A DNA stretch of 64,000 nucleotides. It comes from Leptasterias polaris. Taxonomy: Eukaryota > Echinodermata > Asteroidea > Forcipulatida > Asteriidae. This document shows, one piece after another, positions 23,101-33,750 of this stretch; position 1 is the stretch's first letter, and every line of letters starts with the position of its first letter. The stretch is from NCBI GenBank assembly GCA_037783415.1, contig JAZGTN010000012.1, positions 372,001 to 436,000 on the forward strand, given 5' to 3'. The notes beneath the pieces are model-generated. The model worked only from the letters and a program-made list of their open reading frames with translations. It was not told where the DNA came from and did not search any database. The position numbers and the translations under genes are program-made.

Positions 23101-25157
23101 TTGTCAGTTAGGGATTACACTCCCTAGATCGTGTATTGTAATTGTTGCTTAATTTTTTTCTAGGCCTATATATATATTTGTTGTTGTTGTTGGTATGTTG
23201 TCCATCGGAAGCCACACCACTCTGTAGTTGGGCACTGTGCTCAAGTCACAGCACAAGACAAGTCAACCACTGAAATTAGCACTGCACCATAGAAGTCTGA
23301 AAGAACTTACGAATAGCTTTTGGATTGACGTTATACTCTATAAGTTATAGAGCCAAAAGTGGGCGCCCTCGTCAATATCACCACACATTAAAAGACCATC
23401 GCCATTAATCATGCTCTGAGAGGTTACTGTCTCGAACCTGAACTTTTCACTCTTTTTGCTTTTCTATTGAAACAAACCTGTACACAAAATAAATACATAG
23501 TTCATATTTGGTGAACTTTGTGCACGCAGAGTAAATTCATCCACAAACGATCGTCATAATAGTCTGTTATCACATCATGTCGGCTTGTTTTACAGGCACT
23601 GGACCCCCGTGTACAGGTACACGTGCACTTCGGTCATTATGAAGAGCACCTCGAGTACCGAGACAGACATTAAAGTAAAACAAGAATCTGTGGGAATTGT
23701 CAATACTTGATTTGATAGGTCTTTTGAAGATGTTTTACTGAAAAGAATGGGTTGGCGTGAAGTCTTAATAGTTTCAAGTACGAGGGGTGCATTTTGTCTC
23801 TATGAATGTGGCGGGGGGGGGGGGCGTGTTTTCCATAACCCCAAAAAGGGTAAAAAGAAACGCATGGGTTTGTTTATAAGAAATAAGTTAAAGGTTTTAT
23901 GAAGTTCATTTTCGCCAAAAACTTTGTGTGAGTGATTTTTTTCTCTGTCGATTTTTTGACAGTGGATGATTCTGTTTACGAAAAAACATACGAATTTCGC
24001 ATATGCACACAGACAATGCACAAACTACATGTTACATGCAAGAAACTCTGTACCTGGCCGATGGACGTGTCGGTATCCCAACAATAATTAGTGTTGAGTG
24101 TTAAATTAACTCCCACTAATCATTGGCAGATTGTGCAATACCTCAAACAAAAGCTTTCATTTTCTCAAATCTTAAAAAAAACATCAATTATTTAAAAATT
24201 TAAATCTTGAATTGGGTCAAACCAGCGCCACCAGACATGGCATCTTTAATGCTTGAATAGTGTGGGCGATGTGAACACAATCTATTTCCGGATATATATT
24301 TTGTTATTATATATTACTTTTTTTTGCGGGTAGAAACCAAGATGATTGTGATAGGCCTAATTTAGTGCAATGCTGGATAGAAGGCCATACAAATGAACAA
24401 TTTGGTCAAACTCTAATAACCGACCAGGTACCATTAGCTATGTCGTCGTGTAGTTGATTTCATTTTTCCCACACCCTAATGAATACAGTTAGTACTTTTT
24501 TATTTATTTACGATCTGGATTTTCGATCTGGATTTTCTAAAGGTCTTCATTTCGCAAACAGGTGGACTACGTGTCGGTTTTGACGACTCAACATTTTGTT
24601 GAGGGGGGTGGGGGCATAACGTGTTTTTCAAATAAATTCTCTGTAGGCCTATCTATACTGTTTTTATGCAAGTTTGTTCTTTAATTTTCAAGAAACTACT
24701 TTCACGTAGAAATGAACATTTAAAACTTTGATTGCAGCTTGGTGCTAATGAGCAATTACGGCATTAGAACAATTCGTTTGCATGTTTTTTGTTTTTTTCA
24801 TAGGCCTAGATGAAGTTACTCAAGTAACAGAATCAATCATGTCAGATTTGGAGTACAAACTCTCAAAATGAAAAGCAAAGTAAACATTGTGTTTTACTTT
24901 TTTGTTTGATTCTGTGTGTTCAAATATTTGAAAGCAACGGAGGAAAAGAAAATAGTCTGAAGTGTTGTCTGCTGATGGCCCTCTGAAGATGGCAGTCAGT
25001 GTGTGTAAAGGTCAACGCGAAAGTTGAATCGTTCATGCAACAATTATAAGGACATTCAATCAATTTCAAGTTGGCTACGGGATGTGGCTTGTGTCTTCCT
25101 TGGCAATTTCCACCTCCATGGTTGATTGGAAGACAAAGCCAGGTAGGCCTTCTTGGT
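20177..25157. other. Long intergenic spacer between FABP copies 3 and 4
   Basis: About 5 kb with no gene recognised on either strand. It contains G or C runs at 20945-20960, 21741-21761 and 23812-23823 and several CA/TTG microsatellite-like tracts. Confidence 0.4.
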
Positions 25158-25550
25158 TCAGGCTTTATCGTAGTACGTCTTGGCAACTGCACCCTCGTGC
25201 TCAACAACCAGCACCATGTGGCTCCCTTCCATCATCCTAGTCGAGGTCCCGTCCCCGTCGGTTCGTCTCAAGACCAGCTTGTCCCCTTCCCACGCGGTGC
25301 TGAACTCCAGCTTGGTACCTGGGGGCATCTCCGTGATGAAGTTACTCCCCACGCTAATGGTCTTCTCCTTCAACGTGGTGTCCATGCTATTGGTCGACTT
25401 GATTGTTATGACGTCACCACACTGGCTGATGTCCTCAGTCACTTTTAAATCTGCCGGTACGCTTTCCTTTGGGATCTTCGCCTTGCCCAGAAACTCTGCC
25501 CAGCCTTCTGTCTTGCAGGAGGTCCACTTGCCGGAGAAATCCACTGCCAT
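25158..25550 (-). CDS. FABP-family lipid-binding protein, copy 4
   Basis: 130 residues in one exon. It has DFSGKW, then TEGWAEFLGKAKIP for the first lid helix, DISQCGDVITIK, VGSNF and the end EGAVAKTYYDKA. R105 matches Arg106; the Arg126 position is Thr125 and Tyr127 is kept. The start ATG is in CATCATGG. A longer open frame upstream is excluded, because a 3' splice site (TTTTTCTACAG) lies 26 bases before the ATG. It belongs with copies 5-7 to the EGW subfamily, named for EGW where classical FABPs have ENF. Confidence 0.95.
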   Translation of the reverse strand: MAVDFSGKWTSCKTEGWAEFLGKAKIPKESVPADLKVTEDISQCGDVITIKSTNSMDTTLKEKTISVGSNFITEMPPGTKLEFSTAWEGDKLVLRRTDGDGTSTRMMEGSHMVLVVEHEGAVAKTYYDKA

Positions 25551-26162
25551 GATGTAAACTGATTCGAAGGAGTATGCTGTAGAAAAAGTATGGATGACAC
25601 ATGGACAAAGTTGAATACAAAATTGTGAAATAATAAAGAGAATGTTAGAGCTATTGGTGCCATAAATACCATTGTCAGATTGGTCTTTCAAGCAAACCCA
25701 ATGGATATGTTTGTCCGTTTCCTCGGTCAAAACTTCAGGGGCCTCTGGTGTGTACCACCACTACGTTCATACATGGAGGAAGGATTTTCTTCCTCCATGG
25801 TTCATAGTACCACTGACTATGATATTGACCATAATATTGACTAGTAGATCCCTTCTTCAGGACCCCCTTCTTATGTTGAAGCCAGAGGCCTGAGCTTTGT
25901 AATATACAAACAGTTTGTCACGTAAGCTGCGGATAAATGTGGAATAGGCCTAAGCAATGAAAAACTGTCACATTATTATCTCAGGTTACCTAGAAATATT
26001 TCAATCTGCTACATTTTGACTAGGCCTACACATATCACTTCACCAGCTGACAATATTACCTTGCTGTGAAGATGCACTACTGCAGCGGACCGGCGATGGG
26101 GTGTGTCGATGCCTCGGTTTGGAAAAGTAGACAGGGTACGACAGAAACCCTTGCTTTATAGA
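25551..26162 (-). promoter_or_regulatory. 5'UTR, 5'UTR intron and TATA box of FABP copy 4
   Basis: On the minus strand TATAAA lies at 26160-26155. A first exon of about 70 bases would run from roughly 26130 to 26060, ending AGCAAG before GTAATA. The intron runs 26059-25577 and ends CTACAG; the coding exon starts at 25576. The spliced leader has no ATG. TSS position is inferred from the TATA box. Confidence 0.6.
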
Positions 26163-27125
26163 GTATAGTGTGATTCATCAGTTTACTACGCGTGATTCAA
26201 CGGTAGACATAATCCTTGTACCTTACAAATCGTTCAAATTACACCATATTAGGAGCTGGAAATCCACTTAGTGAGTGTCAAAATTTGGCCCAGGGTGCAA
26301 ATTCTGTCTTCTTCTACCCTAGACGGGATTATTGATAACATTGTGAAACGGTTTTAAAGGCAAAGTATACCTTTGGTTTTTGGAACCGTTCGATTGTTTT
26401 AATCCTAAATAAATGTCGATATATACAATCAAACTATAACCTGTTAAACGTTTGATACCAAGTATGATATGTTTATATGACAAACTACATTGTCATAATT
26501 ATTACATAATCCAAAAAGTGGGCGTGGCTTGTGACGTCAATAAAAAAAAATTGCCCAAGGGTGCCAAGCCGGCAACGGTCAGATTTTGAATCTAGACACC
26601 CTCATCTATCATGTTCAGCAATAAAATTGCATTTGTACCCTACTTCACGGTCCATCCACAATTTCACTCATATCCACCTGACTACTCGATCCACTATAGG
26701 CGAAAGTAGTAGTCCCGGCCAATTTCCTACCTCCTGCCCAGGTAGTAGTTAATAAGCAGGACAGTTCTTTTCAGAACTGAGAAGTCTCCTGAAGTCTCCC
26801 GAACTCAGAATAATGTACTCCAAGGCAGTAGAATAAATAGCAAGACAAGTTTTCAAAGAACAAAATCTACCTAGCAAGTAGATATACACATGGTGTTACC
26901 GCAAACCAAATAAACATTGTTACCTCACCATACAATGCCTCAAATCCCATAAGATTCTTTTACATCAGTATTGACGAGTATGGCTGTACCTATAACATTC
27001 TTCCCAGGCGTTAGTTGTGTTTTAACTGGTACTCCGTATATAACTACTCAGTATAGTCTGCCGCTATAGACGATTAATAACAGGAATTGAGCCTGTAATT
27101 ATAAGATATCTTTTCGTGTCGCTCA
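26163..27125. other. Intergenic spacer with a MITE end
   Basis: From 26352, TTTAAAGGCAAAGTATACC looks like one end of a TTAAAGG-type MITE related to 15989-16383; the other end is not evident. No gene recognised. Confidence 0.4.
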
Positions 27126-27599
27126 TGTAGATAGATAGATAATAGATAAATTGGTTTATTCATTATTTCAAAATTCAAAAAGACATCACAATCAGAGATT
27201 GAATTGGTTTAAATTTACATAAAATCAGTTAAAAAATCATTAGAAAATAGCAACAACAACAACAATTTAACAAAACAAAGCAGTATTTCTACAAGACAAA
27301 AAGGGAAAGGGATTAATGGCACGAAAAGGAGCAAAAAGCCATGAAGCAATTTAAAAGCCATTCTGGAATTGAAGGCAAGATGTAAAAAACACTCATAAAA
27401 ATTGGCACATTATGCTTATTAAGTTACCCTGCCCTGTATTCATCCAAGCTTTGGGGCCCCCAAGAACACTAAAATGTACATTAAAACAACCTGACAAATA
27501 GAGATGATTAGCTAGAATTGATTAAATCTAGTATTAGGTAGGGTGTTGCACTCTGTTTAAATCTATTATTTAAACAGATTATTAAGAGAAGGGGTTTGC

Positions 27600-27818
27600 C
27601 CCGGTGTTCCTGGTTTGATCGGCTGCATATTGCGCCACAGCACCTTGTAAACCATTACATGGTGCTATGTAAAGAAATAGGCCTCAAAATTCAAAAAGTA
27701 GCTCCACATTATATACCTTGCAGGAAAATATTGACTGTTGAAGCGCCTTGAGCGTCACTGAGTGACGGATATGAGCGCTATATAAGAAGCCATTATTATT
27801 ATTATTATTATTATTATT
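27600..27818 (+). repeat. SINE/LINE 3' tail with (ATT)n
   Basis: The plus strand reads GCGCTATATAAGAAGCC followed by a clean ATT microsatellite at 27790-27818. This is the characteristic 3' end of several LINE/SINE families. It interrupts the 3' region of the minus-strand LINE; the left border is approximate. Confidence 0.55.
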
Positions 27819-27898
27819 CCTGCATCTTACTTGAGGAACTGACCTATACATGTTGACGAACGCAGATTCCTTTCATTTGTAATTGGAGGCGGAATTAA

Positions 27899-28195
27899 TT
27901 AAGACAGTTTGGAATTTGTTTTTAAGACACAACTGAATGCGTCTATCATACAATGTAGGCCTAGTGAGGCCAAGAGTTTCAATTCGTTGACATAGTCAAT
28001 GAGCATGTAGCTGGTTCCAAGGATGAGCTGAAGAGTCCGTTTCTGCATACGTTCAAGGAGTTTCACTTGATTTTGGGTTAGTCCACTATTCCAAACAGGC
28101 ACAGCATATTCCAGAAGAGGCCGTAGATATCCCTTATAAATTGTGAGTAGATCCTCAGTCACCAGACCATGAGATTTTAGCACTCGAATCATGTG
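27899..28195 (-). pseudogene. Reverse transcriptase C-terminal fragment
   Basis: The open frame of 97 codons contains LLTIYKGYLRPLLEYAVPVW, then VKLLERMQKRTLQLILG, which is the typical post-palm region of LINE reverse transcriptases (CR1/L2/jockey type). Everything upstream of this, including the catalytic palm motifs, is missing, so it is a dead fragment. Bases 28124-28158 of this fragment reappear, inverted, as the spacer between the two foldback elements. Confidence 0.7.
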
Positions 28196-28219
28196 CAGCC
28201 GACCATTTGCACGTTTTTA

Positions 28220-29225
28220 TGGTGGCCCTGAAGGGACATCGCATATCGCATACGTGTGCGCACACGTATGCAATGTCGTGAAACAATTCGCGAATATGTG
28301 CGCACACGTATGCAATGTCGTGAAACAAATCGCGAATATGTGCGCACACGTATGCAATGTCGTGAAACAATTCGCGAATATGTGCGCACACGTATGCAAT
28401 GTCGTGAAACAATTCGCGAATATGTGCGCACACGTATGCAATGTCGTGAAACAAATCGCGAATATGTGCGCACACGTATGCAATGTCGTGAAACAAATCG
28501 CGAATATGTGCGCACACGTATGCAATGTCGTGAAACAAATCGCGAATATGTGCGCACACGTATGCAATGTCGTGAAACAAATCGCGAATGTGTGCGCACA
28601 CGAGTGCGAATATATTTGCAATGTCGTGAACGTTTATTGCATACCAAGTTGCATACCTTTGGGATGATGTCATAGTTGCAGACAATTTGTTAGAGACCTA
28701 GGGAGTACGTGGCGCTACAGTCAGGCTCCTGTAAGCATGGCTATACAATAATGTGTACCCAAGAACTTGGCACCAGGCCAAGTTTCGCCAACATGTACTA
28801 CAGCATAACGACTACCGCTAATCTCACTGTAGGCAAGAAACCCCCCAGATCATTAGACATTTTATTCAAAGGTATGCAACTTGGTATGCAATAAACGTTC
28901 ACGACATTGCAAATATATTCGCAGACGTGTGCGCACATATTCGCGATTTGTTTCACGACATTGCATACCGTGTGCGCACACATTCGCGATTTGTTTCACG
29001 ACATTGCATACGTGTGCGCACACATTCGCGATTTGTTTCACGACATTGCGTACGTGTGCGCACATATTCGCGATTTGTTTCACGACATTGCATACGTGTG
29101 CGCACATATTCGCGAATTGTTTCACGACATTGCATACGTGTGCGCACATATTCGCGAATTGTTTCACGACATTGCATACGTGTGCGCACACGTATGCGAT
29201 ATGCGATGTCCCTTCAGGGCCACCA
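28220..29225 (+). mobile_element. Foldback element A (1,006 bp)
   Basis: It starts TGGTGGCCCTGAAGGGACAT and ends with the inverse, ATGTCCCTTCAGGGCCACCA. Inside the left end are eight tandem 42-bp units (each with GTGCGCACACGTATGC, AATGTCGTGAAACA and TTCGCGAATA); inside the right end are six units in opposite orientation. A unique core of about 210 bp lies at 28656-28866. This layout (terminal inverted repeats made of tandem units around a core) is that of foldback transposons such as Drosophila FB and sea urchin TU. No transposase is present and no target duplication was found. Confidence 0.8.
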
Positions 29226-29260
29226 CTGAGGATCTACTCACAATTTATAAGGGATATCTA
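29226..29260 (+). repeat. 35-bp LINE-derived spacer between the foldback elements
   Basis: The 35 bases are the exact reverse complement of 28124-28158 in the neighbouring LINE fragment and encode the reverse-transcriptase piece EDLLTIYKGYL on the plus strand. Confidence 0.85.
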
Positions 29261-30266
29261 TGGTGGCCCTGAAGGGACATCGCATATCGCATACGTGTGC
29301 GCACACGTATGCAATGTCGTGAAACAATTCGCGAATATGTGCGCACACGTATGCAATGTCGTGAAACAATTCGCGAATATGTGCGCACACGTATGCAATG
29401 TCGTGAAACAAATCGCGAATATGTGCGCACACGTACGCAATGTCGTGAAACAAATCGCGAATGTGTGCGCACACGTATGCAATGTCGTGAAACAAATCGC
29501 GAATGTGTGCGCACACGGTATGCAATGTCGTGAAACAAATCGCGAATATGTGCGCACACGTCTGCGAATATATTTGCAATGTCGTGAACGTTTATTGCAT
29601 ACCAAGTTGCATACCTTTGAATAAAATGTCTAATGATCTGGGGGGTTTCTTGCCTACAGTGAGATTAGCGGTAGTCGTTATGCTGTAGTACATGTTGGCG
29701 AAACTTGGCCTGGTGCCAAGTTCTTGGGTACACATTATTGTATAGCCATGCTTACAGGAGCCTGACTGTAGCGCCACGTACTCCCTAGGTCTCTAACAAA
29801 TTGTCTGCAACTATGACATCATCCCAAAGGTATGCAACTTGGTATGCAATAAACGTTCACGACATTGCAAATATATTCGCACTCGTGTGCGCACACATTC
29901 GCGATTTGTTTCACGACATTGCATACGTGTGCGCACATATTCGCGATTTGTTTCACGACATTGCATACGTGTGCGCACATATTCGCGATTTGTTTCACGA
30001 CATTGCATACGTGTGCGCACATATTCGCGATTTGTTTCACGACATTGCATACGTGTGCGCACATATTCGCGAATTGTTTCACGACATTGCATACGTGTGC
30101 GCACATATTCGCGAATTGTTTCACGACATTGCATACGTGTGCGCACATATTCGCGATTTGTTTCACGACATTGCATACGTGTGCGCACATATTCGCGAAT
30201 TGTTTCACGACATTGCATACGTGTGCGCACACGTATGCGATATGCGATGTCCCTTCAGGGCCACCA
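29261..30266 (-). mobile_element. Foldback element B (1,006 bp), mirror of A
   Basis: It has the same length and the same parts as element A in reverse order: six tandem 42-bp units at the left, the unique core inverted, eight opposite units at the right, and the same terminal repeats. By eye it is the reverse complement of A throughout. A, the 35-bp spacer and B thus form a palindrome of about 2 kb. Confidence 0.8.
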
Positions 30267-31194
30267 TATCAACAACTTAATTGTGTGGTCGAAGGCTTTT
30301 GCGTCAGTTCGGACAACTTAAGTGATGTGTTAAAAATGTGTGCTAGTGGTGTGCTTAATTCACAAGCAAACTCCCTGATAATGAGAGTTGGTACATTAAG
30401 TTGATTTTACACTTCCTATGGTTGTATAATTTGAATGTGTTTGTGTTTCCTTGTTAATAAAATCTGGCAGATCTTTATACTGCTACCCGGTAAAAAATCA
30501 GTCTGGGTGAATGGACGTTTGTAATCAGCTATACCAGCATTTTCAAAAAAAAATCAGTGATTTATGAAAATAGCCCATTGTTTTGTTTGCCACATTTCAA
30601 GTTTTCAATTGATCCATTTGCATAAAGTCATATCTGCACAAGGTATAACATTTCAATGCTAGGTTTGGTATCACTCAAAGTGTGCAGACGCCACATCCAG
30701 TGCAGGTTGAACAACAAAATAATATACGCCCACCACCACAAAAAACAACTGGTCATAAAAAAATAAAAAAATATGTGTTTTTGTGTGCGCTGTTTTTAAA
30801 ATATTATTAGATACTTTTTTAAAGCATCCTCTCACAACTGAAACCCAAAGTTGTTATCCTTTTCCTTGTAAAGAGTTCCCTCTTTCGCAGTCTCATTTGT
30901 TTTCATTCTCGAACTTTACATTTATTGGCCGTTTTAGAGGAGTACATGTGGTATGGGTTTGTGCTAGCTGATTATAGGTTGGTGTCGTATTGCCCTACAT
31001 GACATTTTGACATAGGCTCTTTTTCAAACCACGGTTTAGTCTTATACTTGTTATAGGGTCCGGCTTTGCTGCGATCAGTTATTAAAAGACCTGTACTTTC
31101 GGTACGGGGCCGGAGCCAAGGCTGAAGGCGTTATTTCGAGAGCGGCCATATTCGACTTCGTCGTTTATAGTCAACTTTTATAACTGAAACTCTA
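30267..31194. other. Intergenic spacer
   Basis: No gene recognised. AATAAA occurs near 30458, but no coding exon before it could be supported. Confidence 0.35.
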
Positions 31195-31432
31195 GGGTCA
31201 AAACTGACCTGGATTCCGGTTCTGAATTGCCTCGGATTCCGGTCACACGGGGGCCAAATCCAATTCTGGATCAGTATGACCTGATTCTGGGACAAACTGA
31301 TCTGAATTAGTGTAAAACTGACGGAGATTCCGAGTCAATATCACCATTTGTAACCAGTTTGCAGGTCAGCCTGACCCAGAAATGGCTACAGCATCCGGAA
31401 TCCGGGTCAATTCTGACTCAGGAGTTTTTAGG
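31195..31432. mobile_element. GTCAATTCTGACCC-type element (unit 1 copy)
   Basis: It starts GGGTCAAAACTGACCTGG and ends GGGTCAATTCTGACTCAGG plus GTTTTTAGGGCG. Duplicated with the unit (35915-36143). Confidence 0.55.
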
Positions 31433-31639
31433 GCGATACACACACACATCCTGAAGCGCTCCTCACCTTCAGTTGAACATAAAGTTATGCTGAATGTCTG
31501 AATGTCTAAAATGTAAATGAACATTGATTGGCTATTAATGATACGAGTTGGTACTAACAACCACACACAACCTGTGATCATTGGTTCTTACCACGGATAC
31601 GTATTGATTAAATCAACACGGGAGGGCGTTGGCAATCTC

Positions 31640-32327
31640 CTGATTATGCAAATGAGATAACTGGCCAATAGAAGAACTCGTTAAACTTTGACTTGGAATC
31701 GTGCTTGTTTGATAGCAGATAAAAACGCTGGTTGTTCGGTGTGTTCATCCTTCTTGTTTTGATCAGCCACTGCGACGGACATTTCGGTGTTTTCCTCAGC
31801 TTTCATCTTCAGGTGAGATTTTAATAGAATTTATGATTCCATTTCATTCTTAATGACAATTATTCGTATTAAAGTTGGGATGGTTGTGACTTTTACGGAC
31901 TGAAGGCTTATAGAATTTACATTTTTAGTTTGTTGTCAATTTATTTTTATTTTTAGAATGGGCTAAAGAGTTAGTGTTATCTTATATGTGTTATACCTTG
32001 AGTACAATGTAAAAGTCAAATGTTGTATGAACTATTTATTCTTTGGCTCATTCTAAAAATAATTCTAACTTGAAGATAATACTGTATTGTCCAAAGAATT
32101 AAAATACAAATAATATATAAACTCTTGGGCTCTTTCGGCCATTACTTTTGAATCTGTTTTGTTTATTTAAAAACACTGGATTTTTCCTCAAACTGAGAAG
32201 ATTCTCAAAAGCCTGATTCGCATCCATCGCAAAACAAATTCAAGGGTAGAATGTTGTGAGGACCTGTAGCTGATAGCTTGGTTTTAAATTGACTTTTCCC
32301 ATCAGATATCCCCAACCAAAACTCACC
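31640..32327 (+). promoter_or_regulatory. Promoter, first exon and 5'UTR intron of FABP copy 5
   Basis: An octamer ATGCAAAT (31646-31653), AGATAA (31655-31660) and CCAAT (31665-31669) precede the TATA-like GATAAAAA (31718-31725). The non-coding first exon runs from about 31750 to 31812, ending CTTCAG before GTGAGA. The intron is 31813-32305, and its acceptor CCCATCAG lies 22 bases before the ATG. Confidence 0.65.
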
Positions 32328-32726
32328 ATGCCTGCCGACTTCAGTGGTACCTGGATCAACGATCACTCCGTGGGCTGGGTACCGCTCCTAAAATCTCGGA
32401 ACGTCCCCGCGGACAAAATTCATGAAATGACGTACTTATTGGTGACCAATACCATCACACAGAGCGGGAACACCATCACCATCGTCACCGTCAGAGAAAA
32501 GGACCTATCCAGCAGGAAAGAGCTGACAATCAACGTCGGCAGTAACTTCACCAACAATGTCATGGGACGCGATGTCGAGTACTCTTCAGAATGGAAAGGG
32601 GACCAGCTGATCACCAGAGCTCTTGGGGGGGAGAGTGGCAGCGTCAGGGAGCTGGTAGGAGGAGACATGGTCGTCACCTTCGACATCGAGGGATTCGTTG
32701 CCAAGACGTATTACAAAAAGCAATAG
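32328..32726 (+). CDS. FABP-family lipid-binding protein, copy 5
   Basis: 132 residues in one exon, MPADFSGTW to VAKTYYKKQ. R107 matches Arg106, Thr127 replaces Arg126, Tyr129 is kept. Compared with copy 6 it has two extra residues and about half of all residues changed in the lid helix region (about residues 15-41), while the promoter, intron and 3'UTR of the two genes are almost the same. The sister copies 4, 6 and 7 share the ancestral-looking lid EGWxEx, so copy 5 is the derived one. The start is fixed by the acceptor 22 bases upstream and the context CACCATGC. Confidence 0.95.
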   Translation: MPADFSGTWINDHSVGWVPLLKSRNVPADKIHEMTYLLVTNTITQSGNTITIVTVREKDLSSRKELTINVGSNFTNNVMGRDVEYSSEWKGDQLITRALGGESGSVRELVGGDMVVTFDIEGFVAKTYYKKQ

Positions 32727-33750
32727 AACTTTCCAGTCAGCCATGGCATGCAATGAACGGGCGTATTCGTATTTAGTTCATCGACCAAGCGGCAGGTTCC
32801 TTCTGTTAAATAACAGTGCAAACTGTTGGATGTACAAATAACAATAACATTTCTCATAGTTCTTTTGGGTTAGCTTAGCCTTATTGAGAGGGTATTTAAA
32901 GTGAAACAGAATAACTGACTTGCTATCCATCACCTAGGAGAACATTGTCTTATATAATACACGCATCTATCCACCACACCAGGGAGAACAACTTCTTATA
33001 TCACAGACGCCCCATCATCATCATCATCATCAGCAACAACAACAACTATAGAAAGAAAAATCTTTATTTGAACATTGATGGCCATGGCACTTAAAGTCAA
33101 CGTGCCTTCCTGATATGGACATTGCCTTCCCGATATGGACATTGCCCGTTTCCTATCAGTATTGATTAGCTTGTGATAGTTGATTTAATCAAATTGATCT
33201 TTTCCTTTTAATCGATTATGGTTGCTATGTAGGTTTGTAGCTGAGTAACTTGAAGGGGGCGGGGCTTACTACTAGCCCCAGCTGAATAGTTTGACGTTTC
33301 AATGAGGTGCATTTTGCTACACTTGAGCTCCCGAGTCAGAATCCTGAGCTCCCGAGGCCTGACCCATTTTGGGTCAGTTTGACCCTCAATCTCTGTCAAA
33401 AATGACCCCAAAACGAGTCAAACTGACTCATAATGCAAGCTAAAATCCCGCTGAAACGGTTCTGTAATGTTAACAAGCATTATGTTTGTATCTAAAATAG
33501 TCAAATAATAGTTGGGATTTTCAATAAAATTGAAAACACTGTATTTGGAGAATTTTTTGTCTTGTTTTGTTTCTCCATGTATGACTTTTGTACTGCGTTG
33601 TATAGCACTATAACCTGGACATTTCCGATGCTTGATACTATTATGTATTTCAAATAAAGTATTAAAAACCGCGACTGATGGATTTTGTAATTCTGTAAAC
33701 TGTGGCATATTATTTGACCTCACAATGGAGACATCTCGCCTGACGCATAC
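32727..33750 (+). other. 3' flank of FABP copy 5
   Basis: Closely matches 37662-38820 downstream of copy 6. It contains TTCAATAAAATTG (about 33517) as a possible poly(A) signal, a truncated GTCAA-type element at about 33325-33430, and an open minus frame (33418-33723) that I regard as chance. Confidence 0.45.

Larger units (their letters stand above)
27126..28219 (-). mobile_element. 5'-truncated non-LTR retrotransposon (LINE)
   Basis: The minus strand carries the C-terminal part of a reverse-transcriptase ORF (27899-28192), a 3' region interrupted by another element, and a tail of GATA-type repeats at about 27128-27150. The upstream part of the LINE is cut off where the foldback element begins at 28220. 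Confidence 0.65.

Noticed and set aside
25551..25730. Upstream in-frame extension of FABP copy 4
   Set aside because: A good 3' splice site lies between it and the family start, so it is intron sequence.
28155..30404. Many long open frames on both strands (up to 247 codons)
   Set aside because: They are products of the 42-bp tandem units, whose length is a multiple of three. The same residues repeat in several frames and no frame is favoured.
33418..33723. 101-codon minus frame downstream of FABP copy 5
   Set aside because: The duplicate region behind copy 6 keeps only a short piece of it (a NFIENPNY segment) and is interrupted, so it is not under coding constraint.
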